In this document: piece after piece, positions 1 to 12,600 of the stretch
Numbering within the stretch: the stretch's first letter is position 1
How the letters are laid out: each line of letters begins with the position of its first letter
Assembly (NCBI RefSeq): GCF_030272615.1
Contig: NC_081412.1
Span: 539,735,835 to 539,799,834, forward strand
Length of the DNA: 64,000 nt
Direction of reading: 5' to 3'
Source of the DNA: Cryptomeria japonica
Lineage: Eukaryota > Streptophyta > Pinopsida > Cupressales > Cupressaceae
Position numbers and translations under genes: made by a program
The notes under the pieces: generated by a model
What the model was told of the DNA's origin: nothing
Seen by the model: only the letters and a program-made list of their open reading frames with translations
The model's database searches: none

Positions 1-2690
1 AACAAGTTACAAGGAACCCTAGGATGGTAGGTTTTTAGAAGTCACAGAGAGCCTTATAGAGTAGTAGGTGCAGTGTTTAAAGGAAGTCTTTTAGGAAATG
101 CAAGAATGTATTGAAAATATAGTCTAAGGGCAGTCAAAAGACAGAGCTACAGTGTATGGATACAAAAGGAAAACCTCAGTCCTTAAACAGAGATCAAAAC
201 ATAGTCATAATCTGAACATAATCAGCTTAGAAAGCATGATGATAGTCCAAAAGGGCAGTCCAAGATAGCCAAAGATAAAAGGATTGAAAGGTAGCCTATT
301 GTACAAGACAAAGATCACACCCTTTGTGGAAGACATCCATGTAATAGCAATCTATCTTTAGAAAGACCCCATTCGTTACAAAGATGATAGTTATATAACA
401 GTATAATTGTTTGTAGGTTAGTGAGCAGCACTAAAAGCATGAAGAATCTATGAAGGAAAGGGGTTCGGAGATTAAGAAAGAGACATTCACAGTAACTAAG
501 AGGAGAGCTGATGGTTTAATAATAGCATTTTGTAGAGAATGTTTCATTCTTCTGTGTAAAGAGAACAAATGTGCAATAGATGCCTCTATTATGACAAGCA
601 ACAATATAAGACAAGTTTTTGTCTCAGACATAACAGTGGCAATAGAGGTTTTCTACAGTCCATTAGAAGGATTATGGATAGTATATGATAGTCATATATT
701 CATAGTATTCATCAAAATCAAGAAAAGCACAATGAATCAAAGCAGTCTTATCAAGAGATATAAGCATATTGCAGTCATAAAGGACCTGTAGTAGTAAGTC
801 ATTGTTAGAGAAGCAATATTCAAGAACAAACATGACTATTACAAAAGACCTGGACAATAGTTTTAAGCAGGTAAAGGTACAAGGATTCAACTTTTGACAT
901 TGAGCTTTATCACAAGAACAATATTTCAAAGATCACAAGGTAGAATGAAAACATAGGGAGATCATAAGACTAACATAATACACAGTCAAAGAACTCCAAT
1001 GAAGCAATAGAATCAAGGAAATACAAGAGTTAAAGATCATCAAAACAAACAAGATGCAAGGATAGTGAATAAAAAAGGACAGTCTCAGTCAGCCAATAAA
1101 GAAGTCAATCACAGTGGTGAAAAGAAGAGTTTGAGGTCTCAATAAGAAGTCATAATCATACCAAGAGCATCAAGCTTGAAATAACAATGAAATAACATTG
1201 TTGCAGTCAAAAGTGGTTATGACAACATGAATTGCACTATACAGATGCAAACATAGTTACTGTCATTATACAGTCAAGGGACCTATAAATGATCAAACTC
1301 CTATCACCAATCACATGAATCAGTGGGTATATTGTAAAGAAATCAAAAATCCATTCAATCCACAGGGATCTATCAGTCCAAAGCATGATCAACAATAGTG
1401 GAATGGTAGCACACAAGCACATGCAAACACATAAAAGGCATTCGAGCAAAATATAAAGATTCATTATCATTTAGAGTAGTCAAAAGGATAGTAAAAGGTT
1501 CATAGTGAGTATAGAAGATGAAGAAGTAGACAGAGATTCAAGTCAACATTGATATTGCAAATGGAGGCTAAACACAGTGAATAGAGTGCATATACAAATC
1601 TATATCAGGCATCTAAGCATGATATGAGAAAATTTATTGAGAGGATACAATGGATAAGATAGTTCAGAAGTAGGCCCTAAGGACAACACAATCTTCAATA
1701 CTTGAGTATCTTTATGAAGTCACAAAGAGCCTTGTCTCAGATCAAAATAGAGAACATATGACAGTGGACAAAGATCACAATTAGAGCATAAGATAGAGAA
1801 TAGAGATCAAAGCACAAATATAGTCCTTGACAGTGAACAACATAAACCTTTACAGGTAGTACATAATCAAACTTTTAGGGAATAGTGATAAGTAAGAAAC
1901 AAATAGTCGATAAGCAGTGCTGGCAAAGGCAGAACAGTCTCATGAAATGAAGCAATAATCAACACATGAATAGCAGTCAAGGGCCCTGCCACGGTCCTCT
2001 ACATAGGAGATTGTAATCATGAACAGTCCAAAACATGGACAAGGACAATGAATGTACAAACACAATGAGAAGATAACAGTGAGCTAAAGATACAAAGAGA
2101 ACTATCTTTATTTGCAATAAATAGGGATAATGTTGAGGACACTATCAAATCATGAATAGTGAGTTGGTTACACATAGCAAGTGAACCTTGATAGGATAGA
2201 GATCAAACACCATGCCAAATGGGTGAGTCAGGGGCATCAAATGCAAACCACAATAGAACAAGTAGCACTACTAAAGGCATATTTTCATGTTGGAAAGGAC
2301 TATTTGATGAATGTTGAATCTTCATTTTAGCCTTGCAACAAATAATACAAAGATCAAATTCAAGGTTATATATGATATGAATAAAATAAAGGTACAGTGC
2401 TTCAAAGATTTTATAGGTATAAGAATGAATTTGTTATTGCATGAAGGCACATAGAAAAGAAACAATAACCATTACAACATTCTCAAAACAATGGGATCGT
2501 GAGCACAATCGTTCATAGTAGCACTAACAATAAAGAAAGTCATCAAACCTGTGTGTTCCATAGCCGTAAGGTTAACAGGAAGTCATCTTGGAGGTGAAAT
2601 AGTGATAGTCTATAAGGCAGTCATCTTGGTTTATTACACACAAAGGAGCTGATATTAGAAGCAGAACAAAATAAAGTGTCATTTATACCA
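1..2690. other. A-rich non-coding stretch
   Basis: No coding region is recognised. The plus strand is strongly enriched in A over T, and short words such as CAGTC, AGTCAAA and CATAG recur throughout without a clean period. Short open frames on both strands show no family resemblance. It may be the non-coding part of an old retroelement, but no LTR, primer site or domain was found. Confidence 0.4.
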
Positions 2691-2968
2691 TATTAGTACA
2701 TTGAAGAAGAAAAAACAAATAACCTCAAATTACATTCATACATCATATAGTTAGCAATTAGAAAATTGTGCAAGCAAAGCAACACGAAAGTTGAATAGTT
2801 GAGTTTCAAACCAGTCTTTTGACCATCTCCATAAATGTCAAAAATAAAAAAAATACCTAAATAAAATGTAAGTATTATGAAATAAAAATAAGATAGACAC
2901 CTTAAGTTTGATAGCTCTAGGCAATTCACAGGAATTTGTATTTGAGATTTATAAGCTAATGTCATTAC

Positions 2969-3148
2969 CTTGGTAGTAACCTCAAGGTGACACCATAACT
3001 CTTTATCATGTCTCTTCAGGAGTGTGGTCAAATTTGCAATTGTAGAATGTATTCCCACGGTACTGTTATCCAATTGTTGACAAAAGTTATCCCGGAAGTC
3101 ACTTAGCAACTCAACAAAGTAGAAAAATGTGTTAGCCTCTGCATTTAC
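2969..3148 (-). CDS. Single exon of TBC1D13-like RabGAP (TBC domain)
   Basis: The 180-base exon encodes exactly 60 codons without a stop. It is bounded on the minus strand by an AG acceptor (complement of 3149-3150) and a GTAATG donor (complement of 2963-2968). The peptide contains FRDNFCQQLDNS, then a run ending HLEVTTK, which is the characteristic core of plant TBC1D13-type Rab GTPase-activating proteins; these stimulate GTP hydrolysis on Rab GTPases in membrane traffic. The usual next exon (starting NPQFYAF in relatives) was not found in the 2.9 kb downstream, nor the preceding TBC exon upstream. It is therefore either one exon of a gene with very long introns running off the window, or a duplicated fragment. 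The intact frame and splice sites favour a recent copy or real exon; the lack of neighbours favours a fragment. Confidence 0.72.
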
Positions 3149-3675
3149 CTACATAGAAATAAGCCAAAGGGTAATAAGTAATGATTTAATTATAACTTCA
3201 ACCAAATTCCCCATGTTTTGAAGTAAACGTCGAGCTTTCCTTACATGCTTCTCTTCAAGTTGCATTGATATTGAATTTGTCAAATTAACACAAACATAAA
3301 CTTGCCAAAAGACCTCATCAATTAAAGTTGAAAATGTTAATCACATTTCAGTCTTATCTAACTAACAATCCTAAAATGCTTGACCAGTTAGCCAAAGATT
3401 TTCTAACTGAATTAACTAGAAACAATGTTCTTCTCTACAAACCTAGATTCAAAATTCCATTTGATTGAAAAGGGTCAATTAGCATTAGTGAAAAACACAA
3501 ATGCAAAGCCTCAAGAGCTGGGCAACTTTTAGAAGAACAAAATCACCAAAGTACAAAGAATTCAGTTGTAGTAAGAACACCAATTTTTGGCAAAACTTGG
3601 GTGATCAATATGTCTAATAAATTTATATAAGCCTTAGCAATCATATCCCAATAAAGATTGCATTAGGACAATTTT

Positions 3676-4105
3676 ATGAATCTAAATAAAATGTATGAAT
3701 CAAAAACTAATAGCATAAAAAAATACACACCACTTCAAGACGTTCAAATGAAAAAGCACCATCAAAAGAATTTGAATAAAATGTATGAATCCAAAAATAA
3801 TAGCATGGAAAAATTCACACACTTTTAAGGCACTTAAAACCCTCAAAATGTGACTACAAAGTCAAAATAAAAGTATCCAGCTCAGACAGATGTAATTGTA
3901 AGAACTCAACCAAGGAGTAGTCTACCAAAATCACTCATTAGAAAATAATCAAAGCAAAGTGATAAACCAAATCAAAAAGATGGAAAAATACACAATCTTA
4001 AAGGCACTTCAACTCCCAAATCGAATTTAAAGATCATAATGAAAATATCCAACTCAGACAAATACAATGGGAAGAACTCAACCAATGAGCAGTCAACCAC
4101 AATGA
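3676..4105. repeat. Three imperfect direct repeats
   Basis: Three related stretches begin near 3676, 3768 and 3969. Each has an ATAGCAT or AAAGATGG-like start, then AAAAATACAC and a CACTTCAA-type segment. The last two continue in parallel through a segment including CAACTCAGACA and GAAGAACTCAACCAA. They are diverged and non-coding. The function is unknown. Confidence 0.5.
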
Positions 4106-4109
4106 AATA

Positions 4110-4870
4110 GAAGATGGGTGAGGAAGAAACTCTTAAGACACCGTAGCCTAGTGAAACCATAGACTACGACCAGGATTCTCCTAATGCAACATAATCCACT
4201 AATTCTTGTCAATCAAGAATGCCATAAAATTCATTAACAATACCAAATAAGGGATCAATGTCAAACACAACTAATTACTACCCTTTTTCAAGAATGATGT
4301 AAACTTCCTTTCCCTTGAAGAATATAAGATGCATTTCACCCAGAAAACAAATATGCTACTCCTTCCTACATCTTGCAGTTGATCAGTATCAAAATGACCG
4401 GATAAACAAACAAGTCCAAAAACACAATCAAAACATATAAAGTACAAAAAAGCATGCCTCCTAGCCCTGCTCATGTAATAAGTACTAGAATGCATCCTAA
4501 TAAATGTTCAAATGCATAACAAAACAAGCAAACAAATCAATATCCTAAACATGCAAACACTCCTATCCTTGCATCATTCTCATGCCTTTTACTTGGACCT
4601 TCTGAGGAGAATTGAGTTGAAAATAAATTTGTCGCTGATGGTATCAATATCTTGCTCTGAACAGTTTAAGAGACAAGTTCCTATGAATGCAAAAGTTCAA
4701 AATTATATTAAAATAAAATAACATTTCACACAAAAGGATGAACTGTTCAGATCAATACCTAGTGAATATCCTTAATTTAGAAATTACGGCACAACCCAAA
4801 ATTGTGAAATATTGTGGTGTACTTTAAGTTCCATTATTTTGTTATACATAATGACAAAACTCATCTTAGA
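4110..4870. other. Spacer, nothing recognised
   Basis: The sequence is AT-rich, with only short open frames on both strands that match no known family. No repeat boundary, RNA gene or splice-bounded exon was recognised. Confidence 0.35.
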
Positions 4871-4875
4871 GAATC

Positions 4876-5085
4876 TTATTGAGTGGGAATGATCTCCACA
4901 TAGTCCAAAGCAAAGCAACCCTTATCATCCTTTGAGTTGGGTGTAGACTCACAACTCAAGATATTATCACGAGAACTTTGGACTTTTCTCCTGGCACTTG
5001 GATAAGGAGTTAGATTCATCATAGGGTCACCTATAATTAGACTTCTTGTGGATCTAGTATTGGAAAAATTGGGATAATTATTCAC
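4876..5085 (-). CDS. Possible terminal exon of unrecognised gene
   Basis: On the minus strand a frame opens directly after a T-rich stretch ending in AG (complement of 5086-5087) and runs 69 codons to a stop. The peptide is polar, rich in Ser, Arg and Asn, with SARRKVQSSRD in the middle and FALDYVEIIPTQ at the end. The composition is more protein-like than the surrounding spacer. I do not recognise the family. It could be the last exon of a gene whose earlier exons lie upstream on the minus strand, or a chance frame. It is not demonstrably part of the TBC or CLC sequences nearby. Confidence 0.22.
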   Translation of the reverse strand: MNNYPNFSNTRSTRSLIIGDPMMNLTPYPSARRKVQSSRDNILSCESTPNSKDDKGCFALDYVEIIPTQ

Positions 5086-5462
5086 CTATAAACAAATATG
5101 GTTGGAATCAAGAACCAGTAGTGAAAATTATTCTTATCTTTCAAAGAAGAGATGTACATAGGTGCCCCCTAACAGATAAAATGACATTTCGTGAGTTTGA
5201 AAGGCCACTTATTCCAGCTCTTATTGTCTCAGCTCAGCCATGTGATGAGTACAGTCCTTTTTATTGTCATTGAAGCTACAAAGCTTGCCACCACCTCTCT
5301 CAAATCTAAGAAAAATGAATGAAAAATAAACAATCATAACAGGTATCATAATATATGATTGAAAATAAGTTTATGTTTGATTCATTCTGATACACTAGCT
5401 AATGGTTACCATTGTTTTTCATTCTACAAGGCATACTTATTCTATTTGAAAACTCAGAAGCA

Positions 5463-6830
5463 ATGGATGAAAAGGATACAGAAGGCGAGAAAATTTCTGA
5501 AATGAAAATTTGGGTTTAAAAAACCTCTTCTTAGAAAATGAGGAGCTGGTATTGGATTGATTCCAAATTCTAGCTCACAGATGACCCTTGTGTGCTCTCA
5601 AGATTCTCCACTGGAGAATCTAGATTATGAGAAGGGATTAAGATACCATGATCTTCTAAATCCTTTCTACCCAATTGCTTTGTAGATGTCATTAAACATG
5701 TTTACTTGTTCAAAGCATTGTTTTTAGGATTGGTTGGTTAGATTTTAAATTTAGTCTTAGGCTCTCTTTCATTCAATTGGTTGAAGATCTTGAAAAATCA
5801 CAAAGACAGAAAAGATCTTATAACATGTGGCATTGTTGCAGGTGTGGCTGCAGCCTTCCATGCACCCATTGGTGGTGTGCTCTTTGCACTTGAAGAAATA
5901 GCACCCCGGTGTGTAAGAATTCCATTTCAGATTAATTTTGTGCATTATCTGTAACTGAGTGTAACGTCAAACTTTAGTTCCTTTATATTTTATCAAGAAG
6001 GGCAGTCCAATGGGCAATACAATAAATTGTAGAATTAATCATGATCTAGATCCAAGGATCAATTGAAAGGAAAGTACAGTATATTGTGGAATTCAATAGG
6101 GTTTAGGTCTTAGGAGCAATTCGAGGCAATATACTAACTTGTAGAGTTCGATATGTTTGGAGTCGAAGACAAGTTACTTACACCTAGTCATATATTCAAT
6201 GTGTTATGAACTTATGCCAGGTTATATATGTGCCTCATTTGCAGAACTCAAATGTGTTATGAGCATATGTCAAGTTACATACAAACTTCTTAAATAAATT
6301 TTTCATTTATGGTACCATTGGATCCATCCAATCCAATAGAATATGCATATGTGACTGATCTTTTTCTCATGATACATTGAATCTAGCAATTGTTGTTTCC
6401 AAATTGTTTTAGGAATTTGAAATCATAGGCATCTCTGAGGTGTTAGTATAGAACCTAAATTGATGGTTGTCAAGAATTTTTCTAACTGTAAGTACAAGCA
6501 TTTTTTAAAAAGAAAAGGAATGATGCCTGAAAAAAATTTCTACATTTCTTTGCCGGTAGCAAAGTGCTCTTTTTTGGGGGACCTTTTTCACAACTGTAGT
6601 AGTTGTTGTAGTTCTACGAGAATTCATTGATTATCATGGAAGTGGAAACTATGGGCTTTTTGGAGGTGGAGGACTAGTAATGTTTGATGTGAGTTCAATG
6701 ACTATAAAATATAGACCTATTGAACTACTTTCAGTATTGATACTGGGGGTCGTTGGAGTGGAGGGAGCAGTATATAACTACCTTCTTGAGCATACTCTAT
6801 AAAATATATGCCTTAATCAATCAACAAGTT
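5463..6830 (+). pseudogene. CLC-type chloride channel/antiporter pseudogene fragment
   Basis: Three exon-like pieces lie in order on the plus strand. Near 5521-5690 is an N-terminal segment with a PLL dileucine-like start and SPLENLDYE, the usual plant CLC cytosolic N-terminus; it is broken by TGA at 5539-5541. At about 5783-5908 is [15 protein letters not shown] followed by [13 protein letters not shown], the conserved selectivity-filter region with its acidic gate residues, ending at a GT donor. At about 6561-6802 is SALFWGTFFTTVVVVVVLR, then YGLFGGGGLVMFDVSS and a segment ending in YNYLLEHTL before TAA at 6800-6802; the next expected residues (KIYALINQ) continue in another frame. CLC proteins move chloride or nitrate across tonoplast and endomembranes. 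Intervening exons and the whole C-terminus including CBS domains are missing. Retained intron remnants indicate DNA-level duplication, not retrocopying. Confidence 0.82.
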
Positions 6831-9110
6831 CTCTTTGGGGAAAATTCATACCTTGTATTAGATTGGAATAAATGCAATAAAAATTTGTATGTTACCCTGT
6901 TCTTCATTATTTTCTATGACATATTTTTCCTTGGATCAGGATTGGGTCTGCCTCTGCTCTAGTCTCCTCAAGGAAATGAATGATTTCCCATGTTTGAGAG
7001 TATGCCTCTGAGGGATTCTTCACTCTTTTAGGAGAATAATCGGAAGTGCAAGCTTCATCATTTTGTTTAGCATCAACCAAAGAGAGCTAAATGGAGATAC
7101 TGATGAGTGATACTACTATCATTTTCCAAAACCTTTTGCTTGCCCCCATGAGATGATTTTACACCTCTAATGGTTCTAGACTCATCTTGCACAAATACTT
7201 GAATCCTATGTGAGGCATTTCAATATTCAAAAACTTCAAACCTTCACCCTGAGGGCTCTTTCTCCTCGACAAAAACTGAATCAGGTCCTGGGAGCCACTT
7301 TTACCATCTTGGTTGCTTTGTAGGATAAGTTCATGTGCTTTCGCAAATTACTTCCTATTAGCTACCCACATGCTCTCTGGAATCCAAAGAGGGTCTGACA
7401 ATGATAGCTCTGGAGAATAAGCATGAACAACTATCCATGATCTCAATGCCTCATCTTCAACTCTCTGCCAAGAATAACCCTACACCTCCTCTGGCAGGCC
7501 ACGATCTAAATGAGAAGAATGTTTCCCTAAAAGAATTAGGGGAATTTTTTTGAGCCATGATACTCATATTCCTCTACTACCCACATAAGCACCGCCCAGA
7601 AGAAGAATAAGTGATATAAGGAAGATGGATATTAGAGAAGTGGAAGCAAAGTATATACTAGTCCTGAAATCCATCCATGCAAGTTCCCATGTCCCAAGGT
7701 AGGAAGGTGAAGTAGATTTAGACTTGGAGAGGGAATGAATATGAACCATAGAGCACAATTCAGAGGTCATATGGAGGAAGATAGCTATCATCAATACAAA
7801 CAATTTGGTCCAAAAATTTTCTGACCCACAATGGGTCATACCTGGCAGCAAATATCTCACCAGTACACACAGCATTATTTGACTGCTATGTATCATCCAC
7901 AAGTCTAATTTTTCTGAATCCAACTTATCAAACAACTGTTTTAGTAAAGCACTTTAGTGGTTACAAAGCATTCTAAATAGCATATTTGTAAGAGCACTGA
8001 GTACAAGATTGTCACCTGTAATCCAATGAGCTTTGGTCTTCAATGCTTTCACAATGTCTACATTAATGAATATGATGAATGCAATCGCTACTGTGAATGA
8101 TATCACTATGTTAAACATAAGATTGGTTACTGCTATCACTAATGTGAATGCTTCAAATGCAAAAATCTGAAAATAAAAATTTTTTAGGAGTCTCAACATA
8201 AGGTTCGATCAAAGATTTCTAAATCTGTCAAATACGTCGCTATGCAAGAAGCGATCATTGTGAACTTGTGGAAAGGATTGTTGGTATTACCGTGCGAAGA
8301 GATCGTGGGTTTCAGAGGAATCCATGAAAATAATTGACAAACATTGCAGATTAGAGAAAAACTAAAATCGTGGGTTATTTTGTAGAAAGAAACCCCAAAC
8401 TTACATGTAAATTCCATTGACTGGTGTTCTTCCTAAGATGTGTATGTCCATATCCCAACATTGACAGGGCTTTTGAGATGTCTATGCCCGCGCCCCAGCA
8501 TTGGCAGGTCTGCTGAACGATTTACATAATACATGCAAAATGTGGAAGCATAAGAAAGACGTGTGGTCCACCATGCATATTGTGGAGGCATTGCTCTCAC
8601 TTTGTAGCCCCCTGTTTGTCCACCATCAACGTGATACTTCCAATGCAAAATGATGTGGGAATCTTTGATCTACCATTAAAATTTGAAACCCTAAAGCCAA
8701 TACAAAGAGAACATGTCATGCCAAAGATTGATGTCAGACAAAGCTGGTTAATGTCATCACTGTGAATGCGTTCTTCACTACCAATATCTCTCCCAGTTAA
8801 CCCAAACTTGCTTCCTAATGTGTGTTAACCAAACCCTACGGAAGAAAAAAATTAAAATGAAATGAACCGATTAAAAAACACAAATAGGATAAGAAGTACG
8901 GAAGATGTCAAAGCATTCATAAGGCACACATTTATCCCTCTCTATACCAAAAAAATGAACTGCACATAACCAAATCCCACAATTAACTCTCAAACAGCAT
9001 AATGATTCAAGAGGGCAGACTATAAATACCTGTTGGTGCATGAGTTATAAATTGCACAGGGTCGCTCTTTGAAGGAACTCGACAATCACACTGCCCTGTA
9101 AAAAGATGAA
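6831..9110. other. Spacer between CLC remnant and copia element
   Basis: No gene was identified. Minus-strand frames at 7564-7935 and 7954-8199 are hydrophobic, and one has an isolated TGDN tetrapeptide, but no further P-type ATPase motif accompanies it. A short TATTG..TTGACAGG-type pair near 8450-8510 is an imperfect direct repeat of about 20 bases. Confidence 0.35.
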
Positions 9111-9115
9111 CAATT

Positions 9116-9597
9116 TGTTGATAAGTGATGCTGCTCTAGCATGCAGCTCCATGCAACTCCAGTTTGGACATGAAGCTATCCATTCATCACCATGCATAAG
9201 CTATTTTTAGTTGATAGGCTTTTTTTGTTTATTCATGCAAATAAAGCATGTACTCCAGCATGCATGAATCCTTAGGACTATTTTTAGTTTTGCTTTTTGC
9301 ATGAGTTTGTTTTTAGTAAATAAAGCATGTTGTGCATGCACTTATTGTATTCTTAATTTAGGGAGTAGTTTGCTTTTTTTAGTTTGAGAGCCTTAGTAGC
9401 TTTCCATGCAAAGCTAGGAATATATTTAGAACTGCAGTTATTATTTATTCTTCTAGACTGCAAATTCTTTATATATACAGCCTCTATGTAATTTTTTAAT
9501 TAAGCTTCAATAAAGATATTGGTGTTTTCTTCTTTTTGTTGTTATTGTTTGCTAATTAGTTGGTTCAGAGAGGATAGGTCAGATTCAAAATTCTACA
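9116..9597 (+). repeat. 5' LTR of copia element A
   Basis: It begins TGTTGATAAG and ends TTCTACA. The AATAAAG stretches and the TATATATAC segment near 9471-9479 are candidate transcription signals. It is nearly identical to 13730-14210. Confidence 0.95.
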
Positions 9598-9599
9598 AG

Positions 9600-9611
9600 T
9601 GGTATCAGAGC
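9600..9611 (+). other. Primer-binding site, initiator tRNA-Met
   Basis: TGGTATCAGAGC lies two bases downstream of the 5' LTR. It is complementary to the 3' end of plant initiator tRNA-Met, the usual primer for plant copia elements. Confidence 0.93.
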
Positions 9612-9666
9612 AGGTAAAATTGTTTTGGGTTAAAGTTTTATTGTTGGAATTTCGCCAAAGTTAATC

Positions 9667-12600
9667 ATGTCGAATTCTAACAATATGCCCATTCTAGAAT
9701 TTGATGGGAATGATTATGATTATTGGTGCATTAAGATGCTAACCTTTTTGATTGGAAAAGATTTGTGGGAGATTATTGAATCAGGTTATGAAGAGCCAAC
9801 TGATTGGAATGCCCTTATAGCCAATGAAAGAACAACAAGAAAGGAAGCAAGGAAAAAGAATGCTCAAGCTTTGTTTCACATTCAGATAGCTCTTGATAAG
9901 AGCTTATTTCCAAGAATATCAGGAGCAACAACTGCCAAAGATGCCTGGAAGACTCTACAAGAAGCTTACCAGGGTAGTGATCAAGTTAAAGTGGTCAAGC
10001 TTTAGACATTGAAGCAAGAGTTCGAGAATTTGAAGATGCAAGAAGCTGAAAGTATAAGTGATTATTGTGTCAGAGTCAAAGATGTGGTCAATAAAATGGC
10101 TACACTTGGAGAAATTGTAAGCAATGAAGTTTTGATAAAAAAGGTGTTGAGATCTTTGACACCCAGATGGAATCATGTAGCAATAATCATAGAAGAAAGC
10201 AAGGATTTGACAAAACTACAGTTTGATCAACTGGTTGGATCCCTGATGTCTCATGAAGAAAGATTGAAAGATTCTTTTGAAGGTGTAGAGAAAGCATTTT
10301 CCTCTAAATTGCTAATCACAAAAAATGAAGATGCAAGCAGCAGTAGTGCCAAAATCAATCAAGGCCAAGGTAAAGGGCAAAGCCAAAATTCTTCAAGAGG
10401 TAGAGGAAGAGGTGGCTCAAGAGGAAGTGGTGGTTTCAGAGGAAGAGGTAGAGGCAGATTTGATAAGAGAAATGTTCAATGTTACCATTGTAACAGGTAT
10501 GGCCACTTTGAAAGAGAATGCAGATTGAAAGAAGGTAAAAGTGCTAACTATGCTCAAGAAAGTAGTGACAATCCTCCTGATCACTTATTTTTATCTTATG
10601 CCAAGGGTGAAAATACTAGTAAAGATGTTTGGTACCTAGATTCTGGATGCTCTAACCATATGACAGGGAATGAGAAGTTGTTCTCAACAAAGGATGGAAG
10701 TTTCAAATCCAAGATCCAGCTTGGTGATGATAAATCATTGGAGGTTGTTGCCAAAGGAGCTATGGAGGTCCAAACAAAAGAAGGTATAAAGAGTATTCAT
10801 GATATTTATTATACTCCACAATTGAAGCACAATTTGTTAAGTGTTGGGCAGCTATGTGAGAAAAATTATAAAGTAGTCTTTGAGAATAAGACCTGTACTA
10901 TCTATGATAAGAATAAGGATAATAGGGTGATCACTATTGTTCCTATGACAAAAAATAGGATGTTCCCCTTGAGGTTTGGTGAACATAGTTCAACAGTTTG
11001 GCAAATATGGCTTATGAGGATTCAAATTGGTTATGGCATCTCAGGTATGGGCATTTAAATTTTCATAGTTTGAAGTTTCTAACCTCACATGCATTAGTTT
11101 CTGGTTTGCCCAAGGTTGAGGAACACAAGGAGGTTTGTGAAGGTTGTGCTAAAGGAAAGCATGCAAGAAAAAAGTTTCCAAAAGGCAATGCATGGAGGGC
11201 TCATCACCCACTTCAGCTTGTTCATTCAGATATATGTGGTCCTATGCAGACTAAGAGTTTGGGTAAGTCATCATATTTCATCACTTTTATTGATGATTAC
11301 TCACGAAATTGTTGGGTATATTTTTTGAAGGCCAAAGATGAAGCCTTGGATACATTCAAGAAGTTTAAAGCCCTTGTGGAAAATGAGAAAGGGTGCAAGA
11401 TCAAATGTTTAAGGACTGATCGTGGAGGAGAATTTTGCTCAAAGGCTTTCCAAAATTATTGTGATTTTAATGGCATCAAGAGGCAACTTACTACTACATA
11501 CACACCTCAACAGAATGGAGTAGCTGAAAGGAAGAATCGTACTATGGTTGAAATGGCAAGGTGCATGTTACAAACCAAGGGATTGAGCAATTCTTATTGG
11601 GGAGATGGAGCTGCTACAGCGGTGTACATCCTCAACTGTAGCCCCACTAGTACACTAGAAAAGATGACTCCTTATGAAGCTTGGTATGGTAAAAGGCCTA
11701 ATGTTAATCATTTCAAAGTTTTTGGTTGTTTGGCTTATGTGCATGTACCAGATCAGAATAGACAGAAGTTAGATGCAAAGAGTGAGTCATGTATTTTTAT
11801 TGGGTATAGTGAGAAAAGCAAGGCTTATAGATTGTATAATCCCCTCACTAACAAGCTTATTGTCTCAAGAGATGTGATTTTTGATGAAGGGGGAGTTTAT
11901 GGTCATAAAAAAGGCCATGTTGAGAAGCCAAAATATATTTTGAATGATGATATAATTGCTGATATTGATCATGACCAGCCAACTAATGTTTCTATATCCA
12001 GTGGTTTAACTCCACCAAGCAACCCTTCATCAAGTTCTTTAGTACCAAGTTCAAGTCCAGCTTCTTCTCCAAGTTCTACAAGGAAAGTAAGGAGATTGAG
12101 TGATATCTACCAAAAGAGTGGAAATCAAGTACATGAAGAAAACCCAATAGGTGAGACAGTGAATTTTGCTTTATTAGCCAAGGCTGATTTTGAACCATCA
12201 TGTTTTGAAGATGCATGTACTAATTAAGTTTGGGTGAAAGCCATGGAAGAAGAGATGGATTCCATTCACAAGAATGACACTTGGGAGTTAACAGAACTTC
12301 CACATGACAAAAAAAGGATTGGCACCAAACGGGTCTACAAAACCAAATTTAACAGTGATGGGAGTGTTGAAAGACACAAGGCAAGATTAGTTGCTAAAGG
12401 CTTCACACAAAAGTATGGAATTGATTATGAAGAGACATTTGCACCAGTAGCAAGACAAGAGACCATAAGAATGCTGATTTCATTAGCAGCTCAGAAGAAG
12501 TGGAGCATACATCATATGGACGTGAAAAGTGCCTTCTTGAATGGGTACTTAGAAGAGGAAGTGTATGTGGAGCAGCCACAAGGTTTTGAAGTGGAAGGAA

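Noticed and set aside
7564-8199. Hydrophobic minus-strand frames with ALKTKAHWITGDN, suggestive of a P-type ATPase
   Set aside because: Only the TGDN tetrapeptide matches; no DKTG or other motif accompanies it and the DNA has loose internal repeats. Not enough for a call.
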